From Oscillospiraceae bacterium (lineage in GTDB: Bacteria; Bacillota; Clostridia; Oscillospirales; Oscillospiraceae): a stretch of 19,909 nucleotides of DNA. The position numbers and the translations under genes are program-made. Under the pieces are notes generated by a model that saw only the letters and a list, made by a program, of their open reading frames with translations, made no database searches and had not been told where the DNA came from. Below, in pieces: positions 7,431 to 15,062 of the stretch. The stretch lies in assembly GCA_020025345.1 (NCBI GenBank), contig JAHHSH010000032.1, positions 1 through 19,909 on the forward strand. The letters run 5' to 3'. Each line of letters starts with the position of its first letter. Position 1 is the stretch's first letter.

Positions 7431-8409
7431 TCCACATAAAATACTGGCGCTTTTGGCAGTGCTGGTGTTGATCGCTGCGCTGCTGAGCCTATGTCTGGGG
7501 GCAGAGCGGATCGACATGGCGCAGGCGCTGGGCGATTGGATGGCGGGAAAAAATACAGCCGCTGCGCGCATCCTGCGCTATGTGCGTCTGCCCCGGGTCT
7601 GTGCAGGTCTACTGGCCGGCGCCGCCCTTGCGGCATCCGGTGCCATCATTCAAGGGGTTTTGGCCAATTCGCTGGCGGCGCCCAGCACCATCGGTGTCAA
7701 TGCCGGCGCAGGGTTCGCGGTGGCACTCTTTTGCGCCGTTGCTCCCGGCACGCTGGCGGCGATTCCTTTTGCAGCACTGGTGGGCGCTTTTGGCGGCGCT
7801 ATGCTGGTGCTGACCATTGCCCGGCGTACCAGCGCTTCGAAAATCAGTCTGGTGCTGGCAGGCGTGGCGGTGTCGGGAATTTTCAGCGCAGGAATTGATG
7901 CCATTATCACCTTTGTCCCGGAGTCATTGAATGGATATTCCGATTTTCGGATCGGCGGCCTTTTTAATGTGTCCTTGTCCCAGCTGCGTCCGGCGGCGAT
8001 ACTGATTGCATTAGCGCTGATAGCGGCGTGTTCGCTGCACAATGAGCTGGATCTTTTGATGTTGGGTACCGAGCAGGCGCAGAGTCTGGGATTGCCGGCA
8101 CGCAAAATGCAGATCGTGTTTTTGGGCCTTGCGGCGATTCTGGCAGGTTCTGCGGTCAGCTTTGCGGGACTGATTGGTTTTGTAGGCTTGATGGTGCCCC
8201 ATATCATGCGGCAGCTGGTGGGAGAAACCAGCGGCGTTTTGCTGGTAGGGTCGGCGCTTGGCGGTGCTGTACTGCTGTGTGGCTGCGATTTGCTGGCAAG
8301 GCTGCTCTTTGCGCCGTTTGAATTGCCGGTGGGCATTGTTATGGCGTTGGTGGGCGGCCCCTTCTTCATCTGGCTGCTGAAAAAAAGAGGCAGGTGCGGC
8401 AATGATTGA
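7393..8409 (+). CDS. ABC transporter permease, FecCD/BtuC family
   Basis: A 338-residue permease of the FecCD family, usually about ten transmembrane helices and active as a dimer. The family hallmark is clear at about residues 60-110: RLPRVCAGLLAGAALAASGA, then IIQGVLANSLAAPSTIGVNAG. The region GFVGLMVPHIMRQLVG near residue 260 is the conserved cytoplasmic loop that docks to the ATPase. ATG 7393 is preferred, with GGAGAGG just upstream; an ATG 21 bases earlier is possible. The start overlaps the binding-protein gene by 38 bases and the end overlaps the ATPase gene by 8 bases, so the three are translationally coupled. Confidence 0.92.
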   Translation: MKILQTSCIQKNNPHKILALLAVLVLIAALLSLCLGAERIDMAQALGDWMAGKNTAAARILRYVRLPRVCAGLLAGAALAASGAIIQGVLANSLAAPSTIGVNAGAGFAVALFCAVAPGTLAAIPFAALVGAFGGAMLVLTIARRTSASKISLVLAGVAVSGIFSAGIDAIITFVPESLNGYSDFRIGGLFNVSLSQLRPAAILIALALIAACSLHNELDLLMLGTEQAQSLGLPARKMQIVFLGLAAILAGSAVSFAGLIGFVGLMVPHIMRQLVGETSGVLLVGSALGGAVLLCGCDLLARLLFAPFELPVGIVMALVGGPFFIWLLKKRGRCGND

Positions 8410-9160
8410 ACTGAGAAATGTTTCGGGCGGCTATGGCGGAAAGACTGTCATCAAGGATATTACGATGGCTTTTCCCCAAGGCGTCATTACGGTTCTGCTT
8501 GGCTCCAACGGCTGCGGAAAGAGCACACTGCTCAAAACGACTCTGGGGCTCATTCCTGCGTTTTCCGGGACGATCGTCTATGATGGGCAGGAGATCGGCA
8601 GCATGACCCCTCGTGCGATTGCGCAAAAGGCGGCCTATCTCTCCCAATCGAGGAACATCCCCAACATCACCGCCGGACGCATGGTCCTGCACGGACGGTT
8701 TCCGTACCTCAGCTATCCCCGGCACTATAGCCGCCAAGACCGGGAAATTGTGCGGACAGCTTTGGAGAAAATGGGGAGTCTGGAACTGTGCGACCGGCAG
8801 ATGAATGAGCTGAGCGGCGGACAGCGGCAGAAAATCTATGTTTCTATGGCGCTTGCACAGCAGGCGCAGACGATTTTCATGGATGAGCCGACCACCTATC
8901 TGGATGTGCGCCACCAGCTGGAAACCATGCGCGTTGCAAAAGAACTGGCGCAGGGCGGCGCTGCGGTGGTGATGGTGCTGCACGATTTGAGCTTGGCGCT
9001 TCGGTTTGGAGATCAAATCGCCGTTTTGGAGCAGGGTGCGCTGGCGCAGATCGGCACACCGGAAGAGGTGTTTGAAAGCGGCGTGCTGGATCGGGTGTTT
9101 GCCGTTCGTGTATGCCGCGTACCAACGGAAAGCGGCTGGCATTACTATTGTGAAGGATGA
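8402..9160 (+). CDS. ABC transporter ATP-binding protein, FecE/BtuD family
   Basis: A 252-residue ATPase that powers the importer. All motifs are intact: Walker A GSNGCGKST (residues 34-42), Q-loop Gln82, signature LSGGQ (137-141), Walker B TIFMDE (157-162), D-loop YLD, and H-loop His194 in VLHDLS. Length and order match the FecE/BtuD/FhuC group. It starts inside the last codons of the permease gene and ends 15 bases before the siroheme dehydrogenase gene. The C-terminal 30 residues after EEVFESGVLD are the usual short tail of this family. Confidence 0.94.
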   Translation: MIELRNVSGGYGGKTVIKDITMAFPQGVITVLLGSNGCGKSTLLKTTLGLIPAFSGTIVYDGQEIGSMTPRAIAQKAAYLSQSRNIPNITAGRMVLHGRFPYLSYPRHYSRQDREIVRTALEKMGSLELCDRQMNELSGGQRQKIYVSMALAQQAQTIFMDEPTTYLDVRHQLETMRVAKELAQGGAAVVMVLHDLSLALRFGDQIAVLEQGALAQIGTPEEVFESGVLDRVFAVRVCRVPTESGWHYYCEG

Positions 9161-9175
9161 GAGGAGGGGGAGTGT

Positions 9176-9793
9176 ATGGCCTATTTCCCGTTTTTCGTGG
9201 ATCTCAAGGAAAAGCAGGGCGTCATTGTGGGCGGCGGCGTGGTGGCGCTGCGCAAAATTGAAAAGCTGCTGCCCTTTTCGCCTGCCCTGCGGGTGATTGC
9301 ACCGGAAATCTGCCGGGAAATCCGAGACATTCCGGGGCTGACACTGGTGGAGCGGGGATTCGTGCCCGGTGATGAAGCGGATGCCTTTTTTGTGATCGCG
9401 GCAACAGATAATGGGGCGTGTAATCGGATGGTTTCGGAGCTTTGTCGCGAAAAGCACATTCTTGTGAACGCGGTAGACGATGCCGAAAACTGTACGTTCC
9501 TCTTTCCCGCCCTTGTCCAGCAGGGAGAACTGACGGTGGGAATCTCCACAAGCGGCAGCAGCCCCACGGCGGCCATCTGCCTCAAAGAGCAGATCCGGGA
9601 GTTGATTCCCGAAAGGTTCGACGAGATTTTGACTTTCCTGCATGAGCAGCGGGAGGAGATCAAAATGCGAGAAAGCGATGAAAAGAAACGCCATATGCTT
9701 CTGAAAAGACTGCTTTTAGAATGCATGGAAAGGAAAAGACCTTTGCACAGAGGAGAAGCCGCCGAAGTGTTGCAAGAGGGGGGAAGACGATGA
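9176..9793 (+). CDS. precorrin-2 dehydrogenase / siroheme synthase N-domain type
   Basis: A 205-residue homologue of the CysG N-terminal module and Met8p. It oxidises precorrin-2 to sirohydrochlorin with NAD+ and, in the bifunctional members, inserts iron to give siroheme. Visible are the start YFPFFVDLKEKQGVIVGGG (Rossmann fold, residues 4-22), IAATDN (74-79), and NAVDDAENCTF with Asp101 aligning with the catalytic Asp104 of CysG; ISTSGSSPTAA follows. No separate SirB or CbiK ferrochelatase is in this window, so either this protein does the iron step or the chelatase is elsewhere. The start has GAGGAGGGGG upstream. Its stop overlaps the next start as ATGA. Confidence 0.92.
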   Translation: MAYFPFFVDLKEKQGVIVGGGVVALRKIEKLLPFSPALRVIAPEICREIRDIPGLTLVERGFVPGDEADAFFVIAATDNGACNRMVSELCREKHILVNAVDDAENCTFLFPALVQQGELTVGISTSGSSPTAAICLKEQIRELIPERFDEILTFLHEQREEIKMRESDEKKRHMLLKRLLLECMERKRPLHRGEAAEVLQEGGRR

Positions 9794-11295
9794 CCGAAAA
9801 GACCGGATGTGTTTATTTGATCGGCGCCGGCTGCGGTGAAAAAGATCTGATCACGCTGCGCGGGTTGGATCGTTTGCGGCGGTGTGACGTGGTCGTTTAC
9901 GATGATTTGATCGATCCCGAATTGCTGAACGTTGCCCCCGAAGGCACCCCGATGATTTATATGGGTAAGCGCCTTGGAAAGCACTCGGCGCAGCAGGAAG
10001 AAATCTCGCAGACGCTGATCGCGTTGGCGAAGCAAGGAAAGCGCGTGGCGCGGCTCAAGGGCGGAGATCCCTTCGTTTTCGGACGGGGCGGGGAAGAAGC
10101 CTTGGCGCTGCAGGCGGCGGGGGTTCCATTTGAAGAAATTCCGGGGATTTCCTCCTGTATTGCGATCCCTGCCCTTGCAGGAATTCCGGTGACACACAGA
10201 GGGGTCAGCCGGAGTTTTCATGTGGTCACCGCGCACACCAAGGAGGACGATGAAACGCTTTCGGAGAAAATGGAGCACTTGGCGGCGATGGATGGAACGC
10301 TTGCGTTTCTGATGGGACTGGGGCGTTTGGAATTGCTGGTACAGGGGCTGCTGCAGGCCGGGAAAGCGGCCGATACACCGGCGGCGGTGGTGTCGGGCGG
10401 CAATGCGCCGCACCCGGCGGTGGTTCGGGGAACGCTGGAAACGATTGCCCAGCGCACCCGCGCGGCGAAGATTCTGGCACCGGCTGTGATTGTGATCGGA
10501 GAGACTGCCTCCATGGAGCTGCTGTCCGCCGATGCGGCAAAGCCGCTGGACAGTGTTCGCGTGGGTATCACCGGAACCGTACCGTTTACGCAAAGGCTGC
10601 GGGATGAGCTGCGCGAGCAGGGGGCGCAGGTCGCTGTCGTCCAGCAAAGCCGCATCGAGCCCCTTGCGTGGGAACAGGACTTGGAGCGCATATTGGACGG
10701 CGGATGCCACTGGCTGGTGTTTACCAGCGCAAACGGGGTGCGGATATTTTTTGAAGCGCTGCAACAAAGAAAGGTAGATTTGCGCCGTCTGGCCAAATGT
10801 AAATTCGCCGTGATCGGCAGTGCAACCGGGAAAGCGCTGTGGGAGTACGGTTTTCAAGCGGATCTTTGTCCTGCCGTGTATACCAGCGAAGCATTGGCGA
10901 GAGAGCTCTGTAAAACGGTTGCGCCCAATGAGGATGCGATTTTACTGCGCGCGCAGAACAGCGCTGAAATCTTGCCGGAATTGCTGGAAAAGCAGGGAAT
11001 TTCCGTGACGCAGACGGCGCTTTATCATGTGAAGCCCGATGCGATCCAAGAAAATCTGCTGGACGCCATGGACTATCTCACGTTTGGGAGTGCCGGAGGT
11101 GTACACCAGTTTTTCAAAGAGTATCAGCACATCCCCCAAAAAACGATGTGTGTTTGTATCGGAGAAGTCACGGCAAAGGCCTTTTCTCAGTATGATGCAC
11201 GGCCCTGCCTGATTGCCGAAGAAGCCACGGTTCCCGGGATGATTGAGCAAATTTGCAGGTACCACACGAATCAAAATAGATATATAGGGTTGTAA
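9790..11295 (+). CDS. uroporphyrinogen-III C-methyltransferase / uroporphyrinogen-III synthase fusion (CobA-HemD)
   Basis: A 501-residue two-domain enzyme. Residues 5-245 are the SAM uroporphyrinogen-III methyltransferase: VYLIGAGCGEKDLITLRG at the start, DDLIDPELL, GKRLGKHSAQQEEI, LKGGDPFVFGRGGEE (89-103), PGISS and GIPVTHRG. Residues 255-495 are uroporphyrinogen-III synthase: VGITGTVPFTQRL, LVFTSANGVRIFFEAL (309-324), FAVIGSATGKAL and TFGSAGGVHQF. Together they turn hydroxymethylbilane into precorrin-2, which the upstream dehydrogenase turns into siroheme. ATG 9790 overlaps the previous stop (ATGA), indicating translational coupling; an upstream in-frame ATG at 9721 would only add low-similarity residues. 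This fusion is common in Clostridia. No hemA, hemB or hemC is in the window, so hydroxymethylbilane must come from genes elsewhere. Confidence 0.94.
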   Translation: MTEKTGCVYLIGAGCGEKDLITLRGLDRLRRCDVVVYDDLIDPELLNVAPEGTPMIYMGKRLGKHSAQQEEISQTLIALAKQGKRVARLKGGDPFVFGRGGEEALALQAAGVPFEEIPGISSCIAIPALAGIPVTHRGVSRSFHVVTAHTKEDDETLSEKMEHLAAMDGTLAFLMGLGRLELLVQGLLQAGKAADTPAAVVSGGNAPHPAVVRGTLETIAQRTRAAKILAPAVIVIGETASMELLSADAAKPLDSVRVGITGTVPFTQRLRDELREQGAQVAVVQQSRIEPLAWEQDLERILDGGCHWLVFTSANGVRIFFEALQQRKVDLRRLAKCKFAVIGSATGKALWEYGFQADLCPAVYTSEALARELCKTVAPNEDAILLRAQNSAEILPELLEKQGISVTQTALYHVKPDAIQENLLDAMDYLTFGSAGGVHQFFKEYQHIPQKTMCVCIGEVTAKAFSQYDARPCLIAEEATVPGMIEQICRYHTNQNRYIGL

Positions 11296-11300
11296 ATGAG

Positions 11301-11350
11301 GAAACAGACACTTTTGAACGTATTTTGCCAGTAGAAGTGTCTGTTTCTTA
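11301..11350 (+). terminator. terminator of the siroheme operon
   Basis: GAAACAGACACTT (11301-11313) and AAGTGTCTGTTTC (11335-11347) form a perfect 13-bp stem, starting 5 bases after the last gene. The loop is long (21 bases) and the tail TTATCTTA is only moderately U-rich. It is the obvious end of the operon. Confidence 0.6.
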
Positions 11351-11464
11351 TCTTATGGAAGCAGATCGTTATAGAAGAAAAAAGTAGCCGACAGTGCAAA
11401 ATAGATTGCCTTTTTTCAGGGGAGTTTACGGGGGTTGCCTGAAATCGCCACAAAAAGGAATAAT

Positions 11465-11493
11465 TTGACTTCAAAGCTAAATGCGGATACAAT
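11465..11493 (+). promoter_or_regulatory. sigma-A-type promoter for the lipoprotein pair
   Basis: TTGACT (11465-11470), a 17-base spacer and TACAAT (11488-11493), each one base from consensus. It lies 72 bases before the first lipoprotein gene. The stretch between the siroheme terminator and this promoter (11351-11464) shows no gene or named element. Confidence 0.8.
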
Positions 11494-11564
11494 AAAAAAG
11501 GAAGGTTAGTTCAACGTTCTCATAACCGATGAAATATCGATCTTTATAACGGGAGGCGTGCTTT

Positions 11565-12539
11565 ATGGAAAAGACGAAGTTTCAGCGCTGGTTCTCTATG
11601 CTGATGGCAGGCGTGATGCTGCTGTCCATCACCGGCTGCGGTGGCAAGAAGGGGAAGGACACGCATAGCCACAACGAGAAGGAAATGTACGTCTCCGTCG
11701 ATAAAGACGGAAAGAAAACCGTGGTAGGCAAAGACGGCAAGGCGCTCACGGAGTTTGCTTTTGACAAGGACGGCAACATCACCGACAAGGACGGCAAGAT
11801 CGCGATCCCCGCGGAGAAGGCCAAGAATCTCCCCAAGCCTCCGGCCAAGCTGGACGGCAAATCCGTCTATGTTACCACCGACAAGGACGGGAAGAAACAG
11901 GTGGTGGATGATAGTGGTAAGCCCGTGGAGGGATACAGCGTGGATGAAAGTGGGAACATCTCCGATCAGAGCGGTCAGACGGTGGTTGAGTCTACCGATA
12001 TAACTGCGCCGCCTGCTAAGGAGGACAGCAGTTCCTTTGGCGGATCTTCCTCTTCCAGTAGTTCTTCTTCCAGCGGCGGAGCTTTCTCCTCCGGTGGTTC
12101 TAGCAGTGGTGGATCTCCTTCTGGTGGCAGCTCTACACCTGCAGCGAAGCCCGAACCTCCCAAGCCCACCCCTGATCCCGTACCTGCTCCCCAGCCTACC
12201 CCTGACCTTGAGCCGGCTCCTGAACCGGAGCCAGAGCCGGTGTACATTGACTTGGATGCTCTTTGCCAATATGCGATTGATTATGCTGTCAGCACGTATG
12301 GGTATGAGTATTGGCCCGGTATGCGAGATGGCTATTTTCCAGCGTATACCTGTTATATCAGTACGATGGATGAAGGTTATGCAGCAATACGCGGATGTAT
12401 TGACGACCAGACCGTTGCATTAGAAGCGATGGGAGAACCAATCGTAGATGAATTGGGCAACGGAATGCCTTTTGATATTGAAATCTATCCCGATCCTGAT
12501 GGATTCGAAAATAGTTATCTTGTACAACTCTACTACTAA
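11565..12539 (+). CDS. lipoprotein with two 'DKDGKK' modules, Ser/Gly and Pro/Glu stalks and a C-terminal domain
   Basis: A 324-residue predicted surface lipoprotein of unknown function. The signal peptide ends in lipobox SITGC (Cys25). Two copies of a roughly 45-residue module follow (about 42-90 and 102-142), each with YV..DKDGKK.VV, a hydrophobic stretch and D..GNI.D..G. Then come a Ser/Gly linker (155-190, ten serines in a row at 161-170), a Pro/Glu linker (191-225) and a roughly 100-residue C-terminal domain rich in Tyr and acidic residues that I do not recognise. The pattern suggests membrane anchor, spacer and displayed domain, reaching through the cell wall. GGGAGG precedes the ATG. 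The next gene encodes a protein with one copy of the same module, 12 bases downstream. No enzyme motif was found. Confidence 0.9.
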   Translation: MEKTKFQRWFSMLMAGVMLLSITGCGGKKGKDTHSHNEKEMYVSVDKDGKKTVVGKDGKALTEFAFDKDGNITDKDGKIAIPAEKAKNLPKPPAKLDGKSVYVTTDKDGKKQVVDDSGKPVEGYSVDESGNISDQSGQTVVESTDITAPPAKEDSSSFGGSSSSSSSSSSGGAFSSGGSSSGGSPSGGSSTPAAKPEPPKPTPDPVPAPQPTPDLEPAPEPEPEPVYIDLDALCQYAIDYAVSTYGYEYWPGMRDGYFPAYTCYISTMDEGYAAIRGCIDDQTVALEAMGEPIVDELGNGMPFDIEIYPDPDGFENSYLVQLYY

Positions 12540-12551
12540 GGGAGGAGAACG

Positions 12552-13307
12552 ATGAAGAAGCTGTTTGCAGTAGCAATGGCAGTGATGATGGTGTTCAGTC
12601 TGGTTGGCTGCGGTGGAACCAAGACGGATAAGAAGAATGATGAAAAGAAGCTCAGCGTGGAGGAGCTTTATGTCAAGAACGTCAAGGGCAAGAAAACCGT
12701 GGTAGATAAAAATGGTAAGGCGGTTGCCGAGTACACCGTTGACAAGGATGGGAACATCCTTGATGAAAGCGGCAAGAAAGTCGTGGATGCTGGCAAAGTA
12801 AAGAATCTGCCTGCCAAGGACAAAGCCGACTCCACTGAAAAGAAAGATAAGAATACTAAGGATGACGGCGAAGCAGCCAAGATGCCTTCGACGGATGCAA
12901 AGGATACTACGGAAAAGCATGAGGATGCTGGAGATAGTGGATCTACCACTCCCGCGCCTGAATCTAAACCTGATCCCCAGCCTGATCCCCAGCCCCAGCC
13001 TCAGCCTCAGCCTCAGCCAGAACCCGAACCCGAACCGGAAAAGCCGGCACCGCACACCCACGATTGGAAACCGGTATATCGCACCGAAGTAATTGAAGAC
13101 TTTGAATATCATGGGTATTGCTGTGACTGTGGTATGATTTTCCCTGACGACTGGGGTAATGATGAAATCCGAGCACATTCGTCCGCAGAATTAGACAAGG
13201 GAAATTCTGGGCGCTGGGCAACAGATCTTATTAAAGTAGGGGAACATGAAGAAACATGGGTAGCCTACTATGAGTGCTCTTGCGGAGAAACAAAACCCGG
13301 CGATTGA
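12552..13307 (+). CDS. lipoprotein with one 'DKDGN' module, Pro/Gln stalk and Cys/His-rich C-terminus
   Basis: A 251-residue predicted lipoprotein, lipobox FSLVGC (Cys20). Residues 40-88 are one copy of the module seen twice in the upstream protein (GKKTVVDKNGKAVAEYTVDK, then GNI.DESGKKVV and KNLP). A charged Lys/Asp linker (89-130) and a repetitive Pro/Gln/Glu stalk (133-166) follow. The C-terminal 85 residues carry HTHDW, a CCDCG group (Cys190/191/193) and ECSCG (Cys242/244), with His209 and His232 between, which resembles small metal-binding domains in Firmicutes surface proteins that start with 'H.H.W' and end with 'C.CG'. Zinc binding is inference. GGAGGAG precedes the ATG. Likely co-transcribed with the upstream gene and ended by the terminator that follows. 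Confidence 0.9.
   Translation: MKKLFAVAMAVMMVFSLVGCGGTKTDKKNDEKKLSVEELYVKNVKGKKTVVDKNGKAVAEYTVDKDGNILDESGKKVVDAGKVKNLPAKDKADSTEKKDKNTKDDGEAAKMPSTDAKDTTEKHEDAGDSGSTTPAPESKPDPQPDPQPQPQPQPQPEPEPEPEKPAPHTHDWKPVYRTEVIEDFEYHGYCCDCGMIFPDDWGNDEIRAHSSAELDKGNSGRWATDLIKVGEHEETWVAYYECSCGETKPGD
12969..13043 (+). repeat. tandem repeat encoding the Pro/Gln/Glu stalk
   Basis: Two copies of a 12-base unit (CCTGATCCCCAG, 12969-12992) are followed by CAGCCT hexamers and then GAACCC units. They encode PDPQ, PQ and PE repeats. Such hexamer runs change copy number by slippage without shifting frame, so stalk length may vary between strains. Confidence 0.75.
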
Positions 13308-13340
13308 AAAAAGCCCACTATATAGTGGGCTTTTCTTCTT
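13307..13340 (+). terminator. terminator of the lipoprotein pair
   Basis: AGCCCACTA (13312-13320) and TAGTGGGCT (13323-13331) make a 9-bp perfect stem, extended by A/T pairs, followed by TTTTCTTCTTT. The A-run on the other side (AAAAAAG) could let it work in both directions. It starts right at the lipoprotein stop codon. Confidence 0.9.
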
Positions 13341-13514
13341 TAGAAAAGGAGAAAAAGGCAACGCCTGCGGACATACTCTCACAGGGCGGATTTATATAGC
13401 CGCCGACAACGTTAAGAGCGCTTTGGCCGAAAGTGCACGATTTATCAGGGAGAATTATATGTTCAGCTGGGGACGTTATTTTTGAAAGGTTGGTATTTTT
13501 GTATAAATTTGACA

Positions 13515-13543
13515 TTGCGTATTTGTGCAAATGTGACTATAAT
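13515..13543 (+). promoter_or_regulatory. promoter of the antiporter gene
   Basis: A perfect TATAAT (13538-13543) with TTGCGT 17 bases upstream (13515-13520). A perfect TTGACA (13509-13514) sits just before it, but at a spacing of 23 bases, too long for normal sigma-A use. Start codon 51 bases downstream of the -10 box. Confidence 0.6.
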
Positions 13544-13593
13544 TCCTCTGGTCTAAAAAAGAAAGGAAAAAATATGAAGAAAGAGGGGTAACT

Positions 13594-14886
13594 ATGGATT
13601 CTTACCATTATTTATTAGAGCTGGCTATCATCCTGTTTTTTACCAAGGTATTAGGCATCATTACCAAGAGATTTGCTATGCCGCAGGTGGTCGGTGCACT
13701 GCTTGCTGGATTGTTGATGGGCCCTGCTGTTTTTGGCGTACTCCATGAGACGGAACTGCTGGACACGCTGGCGGAACTGGGCGTTATTGTGCTGATGTTC
13801 AATGCGGGCTTGGAAACGGACTTGAATGAGCTGAAGCGCTCCGGAAAAGCGGCTTTTGTGATTGCTTTGATCGGTGTTTTGGTTCCGCTGGTCGGCGGTT
13901 TCCTTTTGAGCAGTTGGTTCTCTCCCGGAAACGTCTTGAAAAACCTGTTCCTTGGCCTGATTCTGACCGCTACTTCCGTGAGTATCACTGTGGAGACGCT
14001 GCAGGAACTCGGCAAGTTATCTACCCGCTCCGGCAATGCCATCCTGGGTGCTGCACTGATCGACGATGTCCTTGGCATTGTGGCGCTGACGATGATCACC
14101 AGCGCTGCGGGACAGGGAACATCCATCTGGCCCGTTTTGCTGAAAATCGTGGCATTCTTTGCTATCAGCATTGTTTTTGGCGGTCTGGCCTGCCGCGGGT
14201 TCAACTGGTGGTTTGCCCGGTATGAACGAGATAAAAAGCGCTTTGTCATCGTAGCGCTGTCTGTCTGCCTTTTGTATGCGTATATTGCAGAGGTTTTCTT
14301 TGGTGTGGCAGACATTACCGGAGCTTACATCGCCGGCGTGATTTTTGCAAAGACGCCCCGCGTTGCCTATCTTCAGTATCGGTTTGAAACGCTTTCTTAT
14401 ATGCTGCTTTCTCCCATCTTTTTTGCCAGCATCGGTTTGAAAGTTGATTTCCACAATCTTGGCGGCACCATGCTGGTGTTTGCAATCCTCCTGCTGATTG
14501 TGGCTATTCTCAGTAAAATCGTTGGCTGCGGTGTTGGAGCAAAGCTCTGCGGCTATACGACGCCGGAGTCTATTCGCATCGGCTGCGGCATGGTTTCCCG
14601 CGGCGAGGTGGCGCTGATTGTTGCCAATAAAGGTATCTCCTGTGGGCTGATGAATCCGGACTTCTTTGCGCCGGTGGTGCTCGTGGTGATCGCGACAACG
14701 ATTCTGACACCTATTTTCCTCAAGCTGGCCTACCACAGCTGCGGCTCCCACACGGAGCAGCTGGAGGAGAGCCGCCTGCTGGATCGTATCGAGGACGTTG
14801 CACAGCTGGATATCGTCAGCCAGAACGTGCTGGAGATGCACGAGAAGCTGCGGGAAGAAGCAGACAAGGACGATACAGCCAAATAA
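13594..14886 (+). CDS. NapA-like Na+/H+ antiporter (CPA2)
   Basis: A 430-residue membrane antiporter of the CPA2 / Na_H_Exchanger family with about 12-13 helices. The ion site is visible: ALIDDVLGIVAL with Asp157-Asp158, the paired aspartates of electrogenic Na+/H+ antiporters such as NapA; TATSVSITV (125-133) is the unwound helix; Lys308 in ILSKIVGCGVGAKL matches the conserved Lys of NapA's tenth helix; SRGEVALIVAN (335-345) is the family's late helix. It ends with a charged cytoplasmic tail of about 45 residues and has no TrkA/RCK domain, unlike KefB. Likely role: sodium and pH homeostasis. GAGGGG precedes the ATG by 5 bases. It forms a single-gene transcription unit between a promoter and a strong terminator. 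Confidence 0.93.
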   Translation: MDSYHYLLELAIILFFTKVLGIITKRFAMPQVVGALLAGLLMGPAVFGVLHETELLDTLAELGVIVLMFNAGLETDLNELKRSGKAAFVIALIGVLVPLVGGFLLSSWFSPGNVLKNLFLGLILTATSVSITVETLQELGKLSTRSGNAILGAALIDDVLGIVALTMITSAAGQGTSIWPVLLKIVAFFAISIVFGGLACRGFNWWFARYERDKKRFVIVALSVCLLYAYIAEVFFGVADITGAYIAGVIFAKTPRVAYLQYRFETLSYMLLSPIFFASIGLKVDFHNLGGTMLVFAILLLIVAILSKIVGCGVGAKLCGYTTPESIRIGCGMVSRGEVALIVANKGISCGLMNPDFFAPVVLVVIATTILTPIFLKLAYHSCGSHTEQLEESRLLDRIEDVAQLDIVSQNVLEMHEKLREEADKDDTAK

Positions 14887-14910
14887 CAGCGAGAGCCTAC
14901 ACACGCTGTG

Positions 14911-14950
14911 AAAATCCCCGGATGCCTTTAAGGCGTCCGGGGATTTTTTA
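14911..14950 (+). terminator. terminator after the antiporter, possibly bidirectional
   Basis: AATCCCCGGATGCC (14913-14926) and GGCGTCCGGGGATT (14932-14945) form a 14-bp stem with one wobble pair, followed by TTTTTATAT. On the minus strand the tail is ATTTTCAC, so it may also stop the convergent tenA transcript. The remaining bases up to the tenA stop (14951-15062) hold no recognised feature. Confidence 0.9.
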
Positions 14951-15062
14951 TATGCGGCATGTACGCGCACCCGAAAGCAGCCGTGATCGAGTATTCGGGC
15001 GGCTTTTAGCGAGGAGATTCCACGCCCATGCCGGGGGATTTTGTCTGGCCGCAGGCGGGAGG

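Noticed and set aside
9181..10857. Long minus-strand open frame opposite the siroheme dehydrogenase and CobA-HemD genes
   Set aside because: It lies antisense to two firmly identified genes and shows Arg/His/Gln-rich antisense composition with no family motif.
13509..13543. TTGACA and TATAAT before the antiporter taken as one consensus promoter
   Set aside because: The spacing is 23 bases, too long for sigma-A; TTGCGT at 17 bases is more plausible.
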